7,717 nt of DNA from Chloroflexota bacterium (GCA_019242065.1 JAFAWJ010000239.1:1-7717); one strand, 5' to 3'. Counted from the first letter of the stretch, positions 1-6,658 are shown. Numbers and translations are program-made. The notes: generated from the sequence alone by a model not told the origin.

Positions 1-1
1 G

Positions 2-214
2 AACGTGCGGGGCAAGACGCTGGCGTCGATCTACTCGCCGCGGGTGCTGCCGTGGGCGGCGGTGTCGATGCCGCTGCGCTGGGAAGAAGTGGGCAGCGGG
101 GTGTTTCCGACGGACTTCACGCTGCTGAGCGCACCCGAGCGACTGCGCGAGGTGGGCGACCTGTGGGCGGGGATTCTGGAGGCCAAACACGACCTTGCGG
201 GGCTACTGAGCTGA
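2..214 (+). CDS. ligD: LigD-type polymerase/primase domain, C-terminal end (partial)
   Basis: The window opens inside this gene; 70 C-terminal residues are visible, ending in TGA at 212-214. Visible motifs are YSPRVLPWAAVSMPLRWEEV (residues beginning about codon 11), then P-x-DFT and a final GDLWAGIL. They match the conserved end of the LigD polymerase domain, an archaeo-eukaryotic-primase-type enzyme that extends and fills DNA ends during Ku-dependent end joining; family members show YS.R..PGA.VS.PL.W.E followed by a GD.W segment. The catalytic residues lie upstream and cannot be seen. Because the protein stops directly after this domain, it is either a stand-alone polymerase, as in many actinobacteria, or a fusion with the polymerase domain last (Pseudomonas-like order); an order with nuclease and ligase after the polymerase (mycobacterial) is excluded. 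No ligase domain or ku gene is in view. The next gene overlaps this end. Confidence 0.85.
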   Translation, partial: NVRGKTLASIYSPRVLPWAAVSMPLRWEEVGSGVFPTDFTLLSAPERLREVGDLWAGILEAKHDLAGLLS

Positions 215-762
215 CGGTCGCGGCGGTATTGGTTCCGGGATATGGCGGGTCTGTAGAGCAACCCATCGTCAGGGCTATGGCGGCCCAGTTGACCGGCGTG
301 GGGATCACACCGCGGGCGATGGCGTTTTCGCGCAAGCGACCCACCGCGGATTTCACGCCCGAGCTCGACGAGCTGCGCCGCGTGCGCGATGCGGTCCTCG
401 ACGGCGGCGCGCGACAAATCGTGCTCGTCGGCCGCTCCTTTGGCGGCCGCATCTGCACCCGCCTGGCGGCCATCGAGCCTCCGGCGGCACTGGTCGTGCT
501 CGGCCACCCGATCTCGCCACCTGACCATCCACGACCCGACGACGAGGCCGCGCTCGCGGCCGTGCGCTGTCCCACGCTGATCGTCCAGGGCGACCATGAC
601 CGGCTCGGGCCGCTGGCGGTGCTTCAGAACATCGCCGCCCGCAATGGCCACATCCAGATCTACGTGCTGGCCGGCACGGGCCACAACTTCGGCCAGCGCC
701 AGACAGAAGGCCTGCGGCATGCCACCGAGTGGCTGGTCACTACACTCCAAGCAGAAAAATGA
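163..762 (+). CDS. Alpha/beta hydrolase, KANL3/Tex30-like (dienelactone-hydrolase-like)
   Basis: Small soluble alpha/beta hydrolase of about 199 residues (numbering from GTG 163). A first strand AAVLVPGYGG carries the oxyanion-side glycine turn. The nucleophile elbow GRSFGG places the catalytic Ser at residue 92. LIVQGDHDRLG gives an acid residue (Asp146 most likely), and GTGHNFG gives His174, so the triad looks complete. The middle GHPISPP and CPTLIVQG stretches match the KANL3/Tex30-like hydrolase family; its substrate is generally unknown. The start is uncertain. GTG 163 has a GAGGTGG 7 bases upstream but overlaps the LigD end by 52 bases. CTG 211 would give a 4-base CTGA overlap with the LigD stop and begin immediately before strand 1. 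No ATG, GTG or TTG lies between 163 and the conserved core (TTG 229 falls inside strand 1). An ATG at 52 would overlap LigD by over 160 bases and is unlikely. The gene ends 1 base before the aldolase, so the two are probably co-translated. Confidence 0.8.
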   Translation: MGGDSGGQTRPCGATELTVAAVLVPGYGGSVEQPIVRAMAAQLTGVGITPRAMAFSRKRPTADFTPELDELRRVRDAVLDGGARQIVLVGRSFGGRICTRLAAIEPPAALVVLGHPISPPDHPRPDDEAALAAVRCPTLIVQGDHDRLGPLAVLQNIAARNGHIQIYVLAGTGHNFGQRQTEGLRHATEWLVTTLQAEK

Positions 763-763
763 C

Positions 764-1483
764 ATGAGCAAAGCCCTCAGAATGCGCCGGCTGTTCGGGC
801 CGGACGGCCGCCTGTTGCTGGTGGCCATGGACCACGCCATCTTCCTGGGTCACGTGGACGGCCTGGACCTGGCGACGATGGCCACTGTCGTGGGCGCGGG
901 CGCCGACGCGGTGATGACCACCTTCGGCACGGGGCGCCGCGCGGCGCAGACGCCCGGACTGCTGGGTCGAGCGGCGCTGGTGCTCAGCCTGGACGTGCAC
1001 GCGCCCGAACCCGAGGAGCAGATCGTTAACGCTTTGCGACTGGGCGCCGACTCGGTGAAAGTGCTGGCCGCCTCGAGCGACGCGGCGCAGTGGACGGCGC
1101 TGGAGCGCTACGCGCTGCTGGCCGATCGCTGGGGCATGCCGTTTCAGGCGGAGGTCATCCCGGGCGGCTTCGAGCAGCGCGAGCAGCACACTCCCGCCAA
1201 CATCGCCCGCGTGTGCCGCCAGGCAGCCGAGATGGGCGCCGACTACGTCAAGACCCTGTACACGGGCGACCCCCAGAGCATGCAGCGCGCCGTCGAGGGC
1301 GCCTCCGTTCCCGTCGTCATCCTGGGCGGCGAGCGTACGTCTGACGAGGACGCCCTTGTCCGCCAGGTGCGTGAGGCGTTGTCAGCGGGCGTCGCGGGCG
1401 TCGCCTTCGGACGCAATATCTGGAGTCACCCCGAACCAGCGGCCATCACCCGCCGCCTGGCGGCCGTCGTTCACCCTGACTGA
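764..1483 (+). CDS. DeoC/FbaB/LacD-family class I aldolase (DhnA-type)
   Basis: A 239-residue TIM-barrel class I aldolase of the group that includes archaeal fructose-bisphosphate aldolase, LsrF and 2-amino-3,7-dideoxy-heptulosonate synthase (MJ0400-like). The N-terminal VAMDHAIFLG (Asp23-His24) corresponds to the family's MDHG substrate-binding turn. GADSVKVLAASSD (94-106) is the mid-barrel strand. GADYVKTLYTGD (158-169) holds the Schiff-base lysine, Lys163, with the adjacent Tyr166. VVILGGERT (184-192) and GVAFGRNIW (212-220) form the phosphate-binding end of the barrel. The core is complete, so an active lyase acting on a phosphorylated ketose or similar donor is likely, but the sequence does not decide among fructose-bisphosphate, autoinducer-2-phosphate and heptulosonate-type substrates. 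ATG 764 follows the hydrolase TGA by one base (TGACATG) and only a weak purine-rich AGCAGAAA precedes it, consistent with re-initiation after the hydrolase. No lsr or aromatic-pathway gene is nearby to fix the role. Confidence 0.87.
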   Translation: MSKALRMRRLFGPDGRLLLVAMDHAIFLGHVDGLDLATMATVVGAGADAVMTTFGTGRRAAQTPGLLGRAALVLSLDVHAPEPEEQIVNALRLGADSVKVLAASSDAAQWTALERYALLADRWGMPFQAEVIPGGFEQREQHTPANIARVCRQAAEMGADYVKTLYTGDPQSMQRAVEGASVPVVILGGERTSDEDALVRQVREALSAGVAGVAFGRNIWSHPEPAAITRRLAAVVHPD

Positions 1484-1496
1484 GGTGCTAACGGGG

Positions 1497-1502
1497 TAGA
1501 CT
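1497..1502 (+). promoter_or_regulatory. Candidate -10 element (TAGACT) for a leaderless PAC2 transcript
   Basis: In the 25-base aldolase-PAC2 gap, TAGACT fits the TANNNT -10 consensus and ends six bases before ATG 1509, placing a transcription start at or next to the A of the start codon. No good Shine-Dalgarno sequence precedes this ATG; the nearest purine run, GGGG at 1493-1496, is about 12 bases away. CTGACT at 1476-1481 is a poor -35 match (4 of 6) with a short 15-base spacer. The pattern fits the leaderless genes frequent in actinobacteria and some related phyla, but a six-base match can occur by chance. Confidence 0.3.
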
Positions 1503-1508
1503 CAGTCG

Positions 1509-2492
1509 ATGCAGCTCGTTCTGGGCGAGCCGCCAGGCGGCCTCCGACAGCCCGTCCTCCTCGCCGGCTTCGGCGGCTGGGGCGATGCTGGCAGCGCCGC
1601 GAGTATCGCCTTGCGGCACCTGCTCGGCGATCCCGCGCCGCCCGCGTCCGCCATGCTGGACCCATCCGCGTGCTACGACTTCACCGTGGCGCGCCCGCTC
1701 TCGACGCGCTCGCCCGACGGTCGGCGCTGGTCGCTCGAATACCCGAAGGTCGCGTTTTATCCGGTGCAACTGCCCACCGCCGAGCGGGACCTGCTGATCC
1801 TGATCGGTCCCGAGCCGCATTTCCGCTGGCCTGAGCTGGCGCCGGCCATCATCAACTACGCTCGCGCCGCTGGCGCCCAGTCGATGCTGACGCTGGGAGC
1901 GTACGTCGGTCCGGTGACGCATCACGTAGCGCCGGTCGTCCGTCGCACCCTGGACCCCGCGCTCGGCAAGCGCCTGCGCGACCTCGAGCTGCAGGACACG
2001 GACTACGAGGGGCCGACCGCCTTCGTCACCGCCCTGCTGCACGCGGCGGCGGCGGGCGGCATGTCGGCGGTCAGCCTGTGGGTGGCCACGCCGCCCTATC
2101 TCCAGGCGGGCAATCCCGTCGCGGCGCTGGCGTTGCTGGAAGCCACCAATCGCGTGACGCAGCTACCGGTAGAGGTCGAGCGGCTACGCGACGTCGCCGA
2201 CACGTTCCTCCACGACGTCGAGGCGGCGCTCGAGGAGCATCCTGAGCTGGCCGAGCAACTCAAGGAGATGCTCGAGGAAGAAGAAGAGGACGACGACGAC
2301 GAGGACCAGGCATTCGAGACGCGCAGTCGCGCGCACTGGCGAGCGCCAGATCCAGATCCGGATCGGCCGCCGCCAGATGCTCCGCCAGGCCTGCCGAGCG
2401 GCAAGGCGCTGGTCGAAGCCGTCGAGAAATACCTGCAGCAGCGCAAGGCCGACGACGACTCGCCGCCGCCCAGCGCCGGGCCCGCCGTCTAG
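1509..2492 (+). CDS. PAC2-family protein with acidic, proline-rich C-terminal insertion
   Basis: A 327-residue cytosolic protein of the PAC2 (proteasome assembly chaperone 2-like, formerly DUF75) family. Family marks are LLAGFGGWGDAGSAAS (residues 17-32), YDFTVARP (56-63, the FDYR.RRP position), LLILIGPEPHFRW (95-107), and the second half with VSLWVATPPYLQAGNP and the ALLEATNR helix. Bacterial PAC2 proteins are common in Actinobacteria; their role is not established, and a proteasome link is suggested only by eukaryotic and archaeal relatives. After the fold comes an acidic run at 256-266 (five Glu, four Asp, Glu, Asp), then a Pro/Asp-rich low-complexity linker (about 279-296), then GLPSGKALVEAVEKYLQQRK (294-313), which resembles the conserved LPS...E..FL C-terminal helix of actinobacterial homologues. 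The acidic/proline segment therefore looks like an insertion between fold and helix. No C-terminal HbYX proteasome-docking motif is present; the protein ends in PAV. Its TAG overlaps the stop of the converging peptidase gene. Confidence 0.86.
   Translation: MQLVLGEPPGGLRQPVLLAGFGGWGDAGSAASIALRHLLGDPAPPASAMLDPSACYDFTVARPLSTRSPDGRRWSLEYPKVAFYPVQLPTAERDLLILIGPEPHFRWPELAPAIINYARAAGAQSMLTLGAYVGPVTHHVAPVVRRTLDPALGKRLRDLELQDTDYEGPTAFVTALLHAAAAGGMSAVSLWVATPPYLQAGNPVAALALLEATNRVTQLPVEVERLRDVADTFLHDVEAALEEHPELAEQLKEMLEEEEEDDDDEDQAFETRSRAHWRAPDPDPDRPPPDAPPGLPSGKALVEAVEKYLQQRKADDDSPPPSAGPAV
2274..2306 (+). repeat. Acidic codon run (Glu/Asp homopolymer-like tract) in the PAC2 gene
   Basis: Eleven consecutive acidic codons (GAG/GAA then GAC/GAG) encode residues 256-266 of the PAC2 protein. 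The DNA is a run of GAN triplets, so both the protein segment and the DNA are low-complexity. The use of both GAA and GAG and both Glu and Asp argues against a fresh triplet expansion. A charged, disordered or helix-extending tract is likely. Confidence 0.85.
2346..2363 (+). repeat. Three tandem CCAGAT-type hexamers encoding (Pro-Asp)3
   Basis: CCAGAT, CCAGAT and CCGGAT sit in tandem and in frame, giving Pro-Asp repeated three times at residues 280-285 of the PAC2 protein. The third copy differs by one base. The near-identical units suggest short slippage-type duplication inside the disordered linker. Confidence 0.75.
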
Positions 2493-3841
2493 ATTCCGAG
2501 CGTCTCGACCGCCAGCGCCACCGCCCAGCGGGTGCGCAGCAGCAGCGAGTCGATCTCCATGAACTCGTTGTTGCCGTGCACGCCGGATCGCAGGCGCTCG
2601 GCCTGCGGGTGGTGCGGCGCGAAACCGTAGACCTCGGCGCCGAGCGGGCGGATGAAGCGCGAGTCGGTGAAGCCGACCGTGAGCGAGGGGATGACCTTGA
2701 AGTCGCGGGTACCGAGCGCGTCGCCCAGGGCCGCGCGGATGGTATCCAGGAAGGGTGAATCCGGTGGCGAGGCATTCGAGACCGCCGTGTAGTCGACCTC
2801 GACGCTGACATCCAGGCCTTGCAAGGCGTCTTCGAGCTCACGCTTGACGAAGGCGTCGTCTTGCCCGGGCAGCGCTCGAACGTCGCAGACCAGGGTGGCG
2901 CGGTCCGGGATGCTGTTGGATTTGACGCCCGCCTGGAGCATGGTCGGCGTGACCGTCATGCGCGAGGCGGCCTTGAGGTACGAGCCGAGGGCCTGATCCG
3001 GCAGGCCTTCGGCGATACGGTCGATGTTTTCGGCGGTGGGCGCCTGCGCGTAGCCGAGGCCGGCCAGCACCGCGCGGAAATAGGGGTGCGACACGTCGAT
3101 CTCGGGCTCGTAGGCGGCAATCCGCTGGATGGCCTCGGCCACGACGGGCACTGGGTTGTCGGCGCGCCACGGCACCGAGGCGTGACCGGAGCGGCCGCGG
3201 CGGGTGACGCGGGCTTCGAGGCGGCCCTTCTCGCCCAGCGACACCGAGTACACCAGGCCACCGTCCGTCTGGATGGGCACGCCACTGCCCTCGTTGACGG
3301 CCACGTCGGCGCGCACGGCATCTGGCAGGTGGTCGGCCACCCAGCCAGCGCCCCAGCGACCACCGGACTCCTCGTCGGCCGAGGCCAGCCAGACGAGCTC
3401 GCCCTGGAGATCGACGCCGGCACGCCGCAGCAGGACCATGGCCATGCAGTACGCCGCGACGTCCGCTTTGTCGTCGTCGGCGCCGCGGCCATAGATGCGG
3501 CCGCGGTCGATGGCGCCCGAAAACGGCGGGTGCTCCCAGAGTGTTTCGTCTTCGACGGGCACGACGTCGGTGTGCGACATGCACAGCAGCCGCTTCCCGC
3601 CGGGCCGGCCCATATGCGCGATCAGGTTGCCCCGCCCGGGCGCCGATTCATGCACCGCGTAGGCGATCCTCGCCCGCTCGAGCCTGGTCCGCAACACATC
3701 GCACACGAGCGTCTCGTTGCCCGTATCCGGCCGCGGTCCCGCATTGACGCTGGGAATGCGCACCAGTTCCTGGAGCAGATCGACAATCTCGTCGCGCGCA
3801 CCCTCGACCGAGGCCAGAAGCTCGGCGATGACTGGCGTCAT
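2489..3841 (-). CDS. M20/M25/M40-family metallopeptidase (dipeptidase / ArgE / DapE-like)
   Basis: A 450-residue zinc-type amidohydrolase of the M20 family, of usual length. The metal-binding set is complete: SHTDVVP (His90, Asp92), YGRGADDDKAD (bridging Asp122), DEESGG (Glu157 as general base, Glu158 as ligand), NEG (Glu184 at the fifth position, where the family has Asp or Glu), and HGNNEF near the end (His422). RSGHASVP (His220) begins the small dimerisation/lid domain and is the usual oxyanion-side His. The family hydrolyses peptide or N-acyl amide bonds; the SHTDVVP and GRGADDDK forms fit the dipeptidase/acetylornithine-deacetylase/DapE-like branch, but the substrate cannot be read from sequence. 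No signal peptide, so cytosolic. The ATG overlaps the TGA of the upstream dehydrogenase as ATGA (3838-3841) with no Shine-Dalgarno before it, so translation probably depends on termination of the dehydrogenase. A longer reading that starts within the dehydrogenase gene was rejected. Its TAG overlaps the PAC2 stop. Confidence 0.92.
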   Translation of the reverse strand: MTPVIAELLASVEGARDEIVDLLQELVRIPSVNAGPRPDTGNETLVCDVLRTRLERARIAYAVHESAPGRGNLIAHMGRPGGKRLLCMSHTDVVPVEDETLWEHPPFSGAIDRGRIYGRGADDDKADVAAYCMAMVLLRRAGVDLQGELVWLASADEESGGRWGAGWVADHLPDAVRADVAVNEGSGVPIQTDGGLVYSVSLGEKGRLEARVTRRGRSGHASVPWRADNPVPVVAEAIQRIAAYEPEIDVSHPYFRAVLAGLGYAQAPTAENIDRIAEGLPDQALGSYLKAASRMTVTPTMLQAGVKSNSIPDRATLVCDVRALPGQDDAFVKRELEDALQGLDVSVEVDYTAVSNASPPDSPFLDTIRAALGDALGTRDFKVIPSLTVGFTDSRFIRPLGAEVYGFAPHHPQAERLRSGVHGNNEFMEIDSLLLRTRWAVALAVETLGI

Positions 3842-5232
3842 TCGGCGGGCGGGGATGGGGCGACGGGCTGGCCGACCACGATGGTCTGGATGTTGGTGAA
3901 CTCTTTGATACCGTAGGCGCCGAGCTCGCGGCCGTAGCCGCTGCGTTTGATGCCGCCGAAGGGGATGCGGGGGTCGGAGGCAACCATGCCGTTGATGAAC
4001 ACGCTGCCCGCTTCGATGCGGCGCGCCAGGGCCTTGCCGCGCTCGAGGTCGGTCGTCCACAGGGCGGCGCCCAGGCCGTATTCGGTATCGTTGGCCAGGC
4101 GCACGGCGTCCTCGGGGTCACGGGCGCGAATGACGGCCGCCACGGGGCCGAAGGTCTCCTCGCGGAAGGCCGGCATGTCCTCGCTGACGCCGTCCAGGAC
4201 GGTGGGCGCGTAGAAGTAGCCTTTGCCGTCCAGCGCGGCGCCGCCCGTCAGCGCGTGAGCGCCGGCCTTGACGGAGCGTTCGACCTGCGTCGCCAGCGTG
4301 TCGCGCAGGTCGCCGCGCGCCAGCGGACCCACGTTCGTCTCGCGCTCCATCGGGTCGCCGACCTGCAGCGCCTTGACCGTAGCGGCGAATTTCTCGGCAA
4401 ACTGGTCGGCAGCTGCGGCCTCGACGATGAAGCGTTTGGCGGCGATGCAGCTCTGGCCGTTGTTCTGGTTGCGCGCACGGACGGCGACCTTGACCGCGGC
4501 ATCCAGATCCGCGTCGGCCAGGACGATGAACGGATCAGAGCCGCCCAGCTCGAGCACCTGCTTTTTGAGCTGTCGGCCGGCCGCGCCGGCGACGCGCTCG
4601 CCGACCTCGCTCGAACCCGTCAGCGTCACGGCGGCGATGCGCGGATCGGCGATCAGCGGCTCGACGCCGGAGCCGGGCACCAGCAGTGTGCGCAGCAGGC
4701 CGTCGGGTAGGCCGGCCGTTTTCAGGACGTCTTCGATGGCCAGGGCGCAGCTGGGCACATTCGAGGCGTGCTTCAGGACCGCGCCGTTGCCGGCCATCAG
4801 GGCCGGGGCGGCGAAGCGGAATACCTGCCAGAACGGGAAGTTCCAGGGCATGATCGCCAGCACGACGCCGAGCGGCTGGAAGGCGACGAAGCTGTCGGAC
4901 AGGTTCATCTCGGCGTGCTCGTCGGCCAGGAAGGCGGCGGCGTGCTCGGCGTAGTAATCGCAGTTGTAGGCGCACTTTTCGACTTCGGCCTCAGCCTCGA
5001 CGATCGGCTTGCCCATTTCACGGGTGGCCAGGGCGGCCAGGCGCGACTTCTGGGCGCGCAGGACGCGGGCGGTGGCCTGCAGGCGCGCAGAGCGTTCGCC
5101 GAACGAGGTCAGGCGCCAGTGACGCTGGGCGTCGTACGCCTGCTGGACAGCGGCGTCGATCTGCGCCGTGGAGAACTCCTCGAACGTCTCGACCACCGCC
5201 TCGGTGGTGGGGTTGATCGACTTCAGCACCAT
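3838..5232 (-). CDS. gabD1: NAD(P)-dependent semialdehyde dehydrogenase (GabD1/Sad-type succinate-semialdehyde dehydrogenase)
   Basis: A 464-residue aldehyde dehydrogenase oxidising an aldehyde to its acid, most likely succinate semialdehyde to succinate (the end of 4-aminobutyrate breakdown). Visible residues: LAIMPWNFPFWQ (Asn131, oxyanion), LKHASNVP (Lys154, cofactor binding), TLTGSSEVG (203-211, Rossmann segment), LELGGSDPFIVL (Glu228, general base), NNGQSCIAAKRF (Cys262, nucleophile), EETFGPVAA (Glu359, cofactor ribose). The LKHASNVP, LELGGSDPFIVL, QSCIAAKRFIV and PFGGIKRSGYGRELGAYGI stretches closely match what I recall of mycobacterial GabD1 and E. coli Sad (YneI), and differ from the classical GabD/betaine-aldehyde groups, which usually have LKPA and GGKSP. 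Substrate assignment is by similarity; related aliphatic or polyamine-derived semialdehydes are possible. ATG 5232 lies 17 bases after the CNNM stop, with AGGGA rather far upstream (about 15 bases). A short Pro/Ala tail past the family end (about 453-464) overlaps the start of the M20 gene. Confidence 0.9.
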   Translation of the reverse strand: MVLKSINPTTEAVVETFEEFSTAQIDAAVQQAYDAQRHWRLTSFGERSARLQATARVLRAQKSRLAALATREMGKPIVEAEAEVEKCAYNCDYYAEHAAAFLADEHAEMNLSDSFVAFQPLGVVLAIMPWNFPFWQVFRFAAPALMAGNGAVLKHASNVPSCALAIEDVLKTAGLPDGLLRTLLVPGSGVEPLIADPRIAAVTLTGSSEVGERVAGAAGRQLKKQVLELGGSDPFIVLADADLDAAVKVAVRARNQNNGQSCIAAKRFIVEAAAADQFAEKFAATVKALQVGDPMERETNVGPLARGDLRDTLATQVERSVKAGAHALTGGAALDGKGYFYAPTVLDGVSEDMPAFREETFGPVAAVIRARDPEDAVRLANDTEYGLGAALWTTDLERGKALARRIEAGSVFINGMVASDPRIPFGGIKRSGYGRELGAYGIKEFTNIQTIVVGQPVAPSPPAE

Positions 5233-5249
5233 AGGGCAAATGCTATTCC

Positions 5250-6650
5250 CTAGTGTTCGGTACCGTTGGGACTGAGCTCGGCGACGCCGGGTTCGGGCGG
5301 CGGGCCGCGTTTGGTTGGGATGAGGCGGACGCGGGCGATGCGCAGGCCGTCCAGGCGCTCGACTCGGGCTTTGTAGCCGCCATCCAGCTCGACCTCATCG
5401 CCCACCACAGGCTTGCGGCCAAGCTCGGAAAAGACCAGGCCCCCTAGCGAATCGACCTCGCTGGCGTCGAAGTGCGTCCCCAATTGGCTGTTGACGTCCT
5501 CGACCAGCGCCAGGCCGTCGGCGACGATCGTGCCGTCGGTCAGCGCGCGCACCTCCTGCGTCGCCGGGGTGTATTCGTCGCCGACGTCGCCGAGCAACCG
5601 CGCGACGAGGTCCTTGAGTGTCACGATGCCGGCAGTGCCACCAAATTCGTCCAGGACAATCGCCATTGGCTGGCGCGCCGCCTTCATCCGGGCCAGGACC
5701 TCGATCACCGAGGCGCCACCAGGGACGACGAGCGGCGGCCGCACCAGGCGCCGCAAGCTGGTGTCGTTCAGCCCAGAGCGTGGCCCGCGCCGCGCCGCCA
5801 GGCCGAGCAGGTCCTTGGTCGACAGCACCCCGACGACGTTGTCGATGGTCTTCTCGTACACCGGAAAGCGCGTGTGCCGATAGCGCTGCGCCACGCGCAG
5901 CGCGTCTTGCACGGTGGTGTCGATCGACACGGCGATGATCTCCGTGCGCGGCACCATCACTTCAGCGGCCGTCTGGTCGCTGAACGAAAACGCCCGCTGC
6001 ACAAGCTCGCGCTCGGCGCCCGAGAGCAAGCCCGCCCGAGCCGTCTGCGTGACCAGCAGCTGCAGCTCCTCGGGCGAATGCACGGCGTGCTGATCACCGC
6101 GATCGTCCAGGCCGATGGCACGCACGATCACATTGGTGAACCAGTACAGCAGGCTGATGAACGGGCGGAAGATCCAGGCCCACACGGCGACGGGCTGGAT
6201 TGCAAACAGGATGATCGATTCGGAGCGCTGCAGCGCCAGGACCTTGGGCACCTGTTCGCCGAGGGCCAGGTCGATGAAGGTGATGCCTGCCAGCGCCAGG
6301 ACCGAGGCGATCGCGTGCGCGGTGACGGTGATCTGGCCCGGGGCGGCCGGGTCCTGTCCGACCCAGACCAGGATCTGATCCAGGATGGGCTGAACGATGG
6401 CCGCGAACGTCTGCTCACCGACGGCGCCCAGCAGCAGGCTGGCGACGGTAACGCCAAGCTGGGTGCCCGAAATGAAACGGGTGGGGTTGTCTTTCGCCTT
6501 CTGAACCAGCCGCGCGGCGCGGTTCCCGCCGGAGGCGATCTGGTCGATACGCGTCGCGCGCGACGAGACCAGGGCAAATTCGGTTGCGACGAAAAACCCG
6601 TTCGCCGCGACCAGGACAACGACGACGAGCAGGCCGACGAGGGGCGACAC
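5250..6650 (-). CDS. CNNM / CBS-pair / CorC-HlyC domain membrane protein (hemolysin C / CorC-like)
   Basis: A 466-residue inner-membrane protein with full family architecture. Residues 1-185 form the CNNM (DUF21) transmembrane domain, with hydrophobic segments at about 3-25, 62-85, 110-132 and 145-176; motifs are NGFFVATEFALVSSR (17-31), SGTQLGVTVASLLLGAVGE (61-79) and LGEQVPKVLALQ (130-141). A PEELQLLV linker helix (about 193-200) leads to a CBS pair (about 225-355), with VMVPRTEI (231-238), TRFPVY (260-265), GVLSTKDLL (274-282) and FGGTAGIVTLKDL (336-348). The C-terminal CorC/HlyC domain covers about 362-448. Relatives act in Mg2+ or Co2+ efflux or homeostasis, with CBS domains sensing adenine nucleotides; older annotations call them hemolysins, with little basis. 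The start is GTG 6650, supported by AGGAG just upstream. It lies 16 bases after htpX, so the two are probably co-transcribed. The extra-membrane tail ends in a Pro-rich stretch (449-456) without a motif I recognise. Confidence 0.92.
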   Translation of the reverse strand: MSPLVGLLVVVVLVAANGFFVATEFALVSSRATRIDQIASGGNRAARLVQKAKDNPTRFISGTQLGVTVASLLLGAVGEQTFAAIVQPILDQILVWVGQDPAAPGQITVTAHAIASVLALAGITFIDLALGEQVPKVLALQRSESIILFAIQPVAVWAWIFRPFISLLYWFTNVIVRAIGLDDRGDQHAVHSPEELQLLVTQTARAGLLSGAERELVQRAFSFSDQTAAEVMVPRTEIIAVSIDTTVQDALRVAQRYRHTRFPVYEKTIDNVVGVLSTKDLLGLAARRGPRSGLNDTSLRRLVRPPLVVPGGASVIEVLARMKAARQPMAIVLDEFGGTAGIVTLKDLVARLLGDVGDEYTPATQEVRALTDGTIVADGLALVEDVNSQLGTHFDASEVDSLGGLVFSELGRKPVVGDEVELDGGYKARVERLDGLRIARVRLIPTKRGPPPEPGVAELSPNGTEH

Positions 6651-6653
6651 GTT

Positions 6654-6658
6654 CTCCT
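6654..6658 (-). promoter_or_regulatory. Ribosome binding site (AGGAG) for the CNNM gene
   Basis: Read on the - strand, ACAGGAGAAC immediately precedes GTG 6650. AGGAG is the strongest Shine-Dalgarno match noted at any start in the window. The spacing of three bases is short but workable. It decides the GTG start, because no other start codon is available ahead of the first membrane segment. Confidence 0.7.

Noticed and set aside
52..162. Start of the hydrolase at ATG 52.
   Set aside because: It would overlap the LigD polymerase domain by over 160 bases and add a Gly/Arg-rich segment not found in the hydrolase family.
596..763. Extension of the aldolase upstream of ATG 764.
   Set aside because: It lies inside the hydrolase catalytic region and encodes Ser/Arg/Trp-rich sequence; the aldolase fold starts after 764.
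31..840. A 269-residue open frame on the - strand spanning the LigD end, the hydrolase and the aldolase start.
   Set aside because: It crosses three well-supported + strand genes and shows no family features.
2440..2540. Bidirectional terminator between the convergent genes.
   Set aside because: GC-rich partial inverted matches occur but there is no clean stem followed by a T-run on either strand.
2819..3916. A 365-residue open frame on the + strand opposite the M20 gene.
   Set aside because: It is antisense to a peptidase with a complete metal-binding set, has no recognisable motif and no domain order. Long antisense frames are expected in GC-rich DNA.
3842..4060. N-terminal extension of the M20 gene into the dehydrogenase gene.
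   Set aside because: The extension is Arg/Pro/His-rich and unlike M20 N-termini, whereas ATG 3841 directly precedes a typical N-terminal helix and forms an ATGA overlap.
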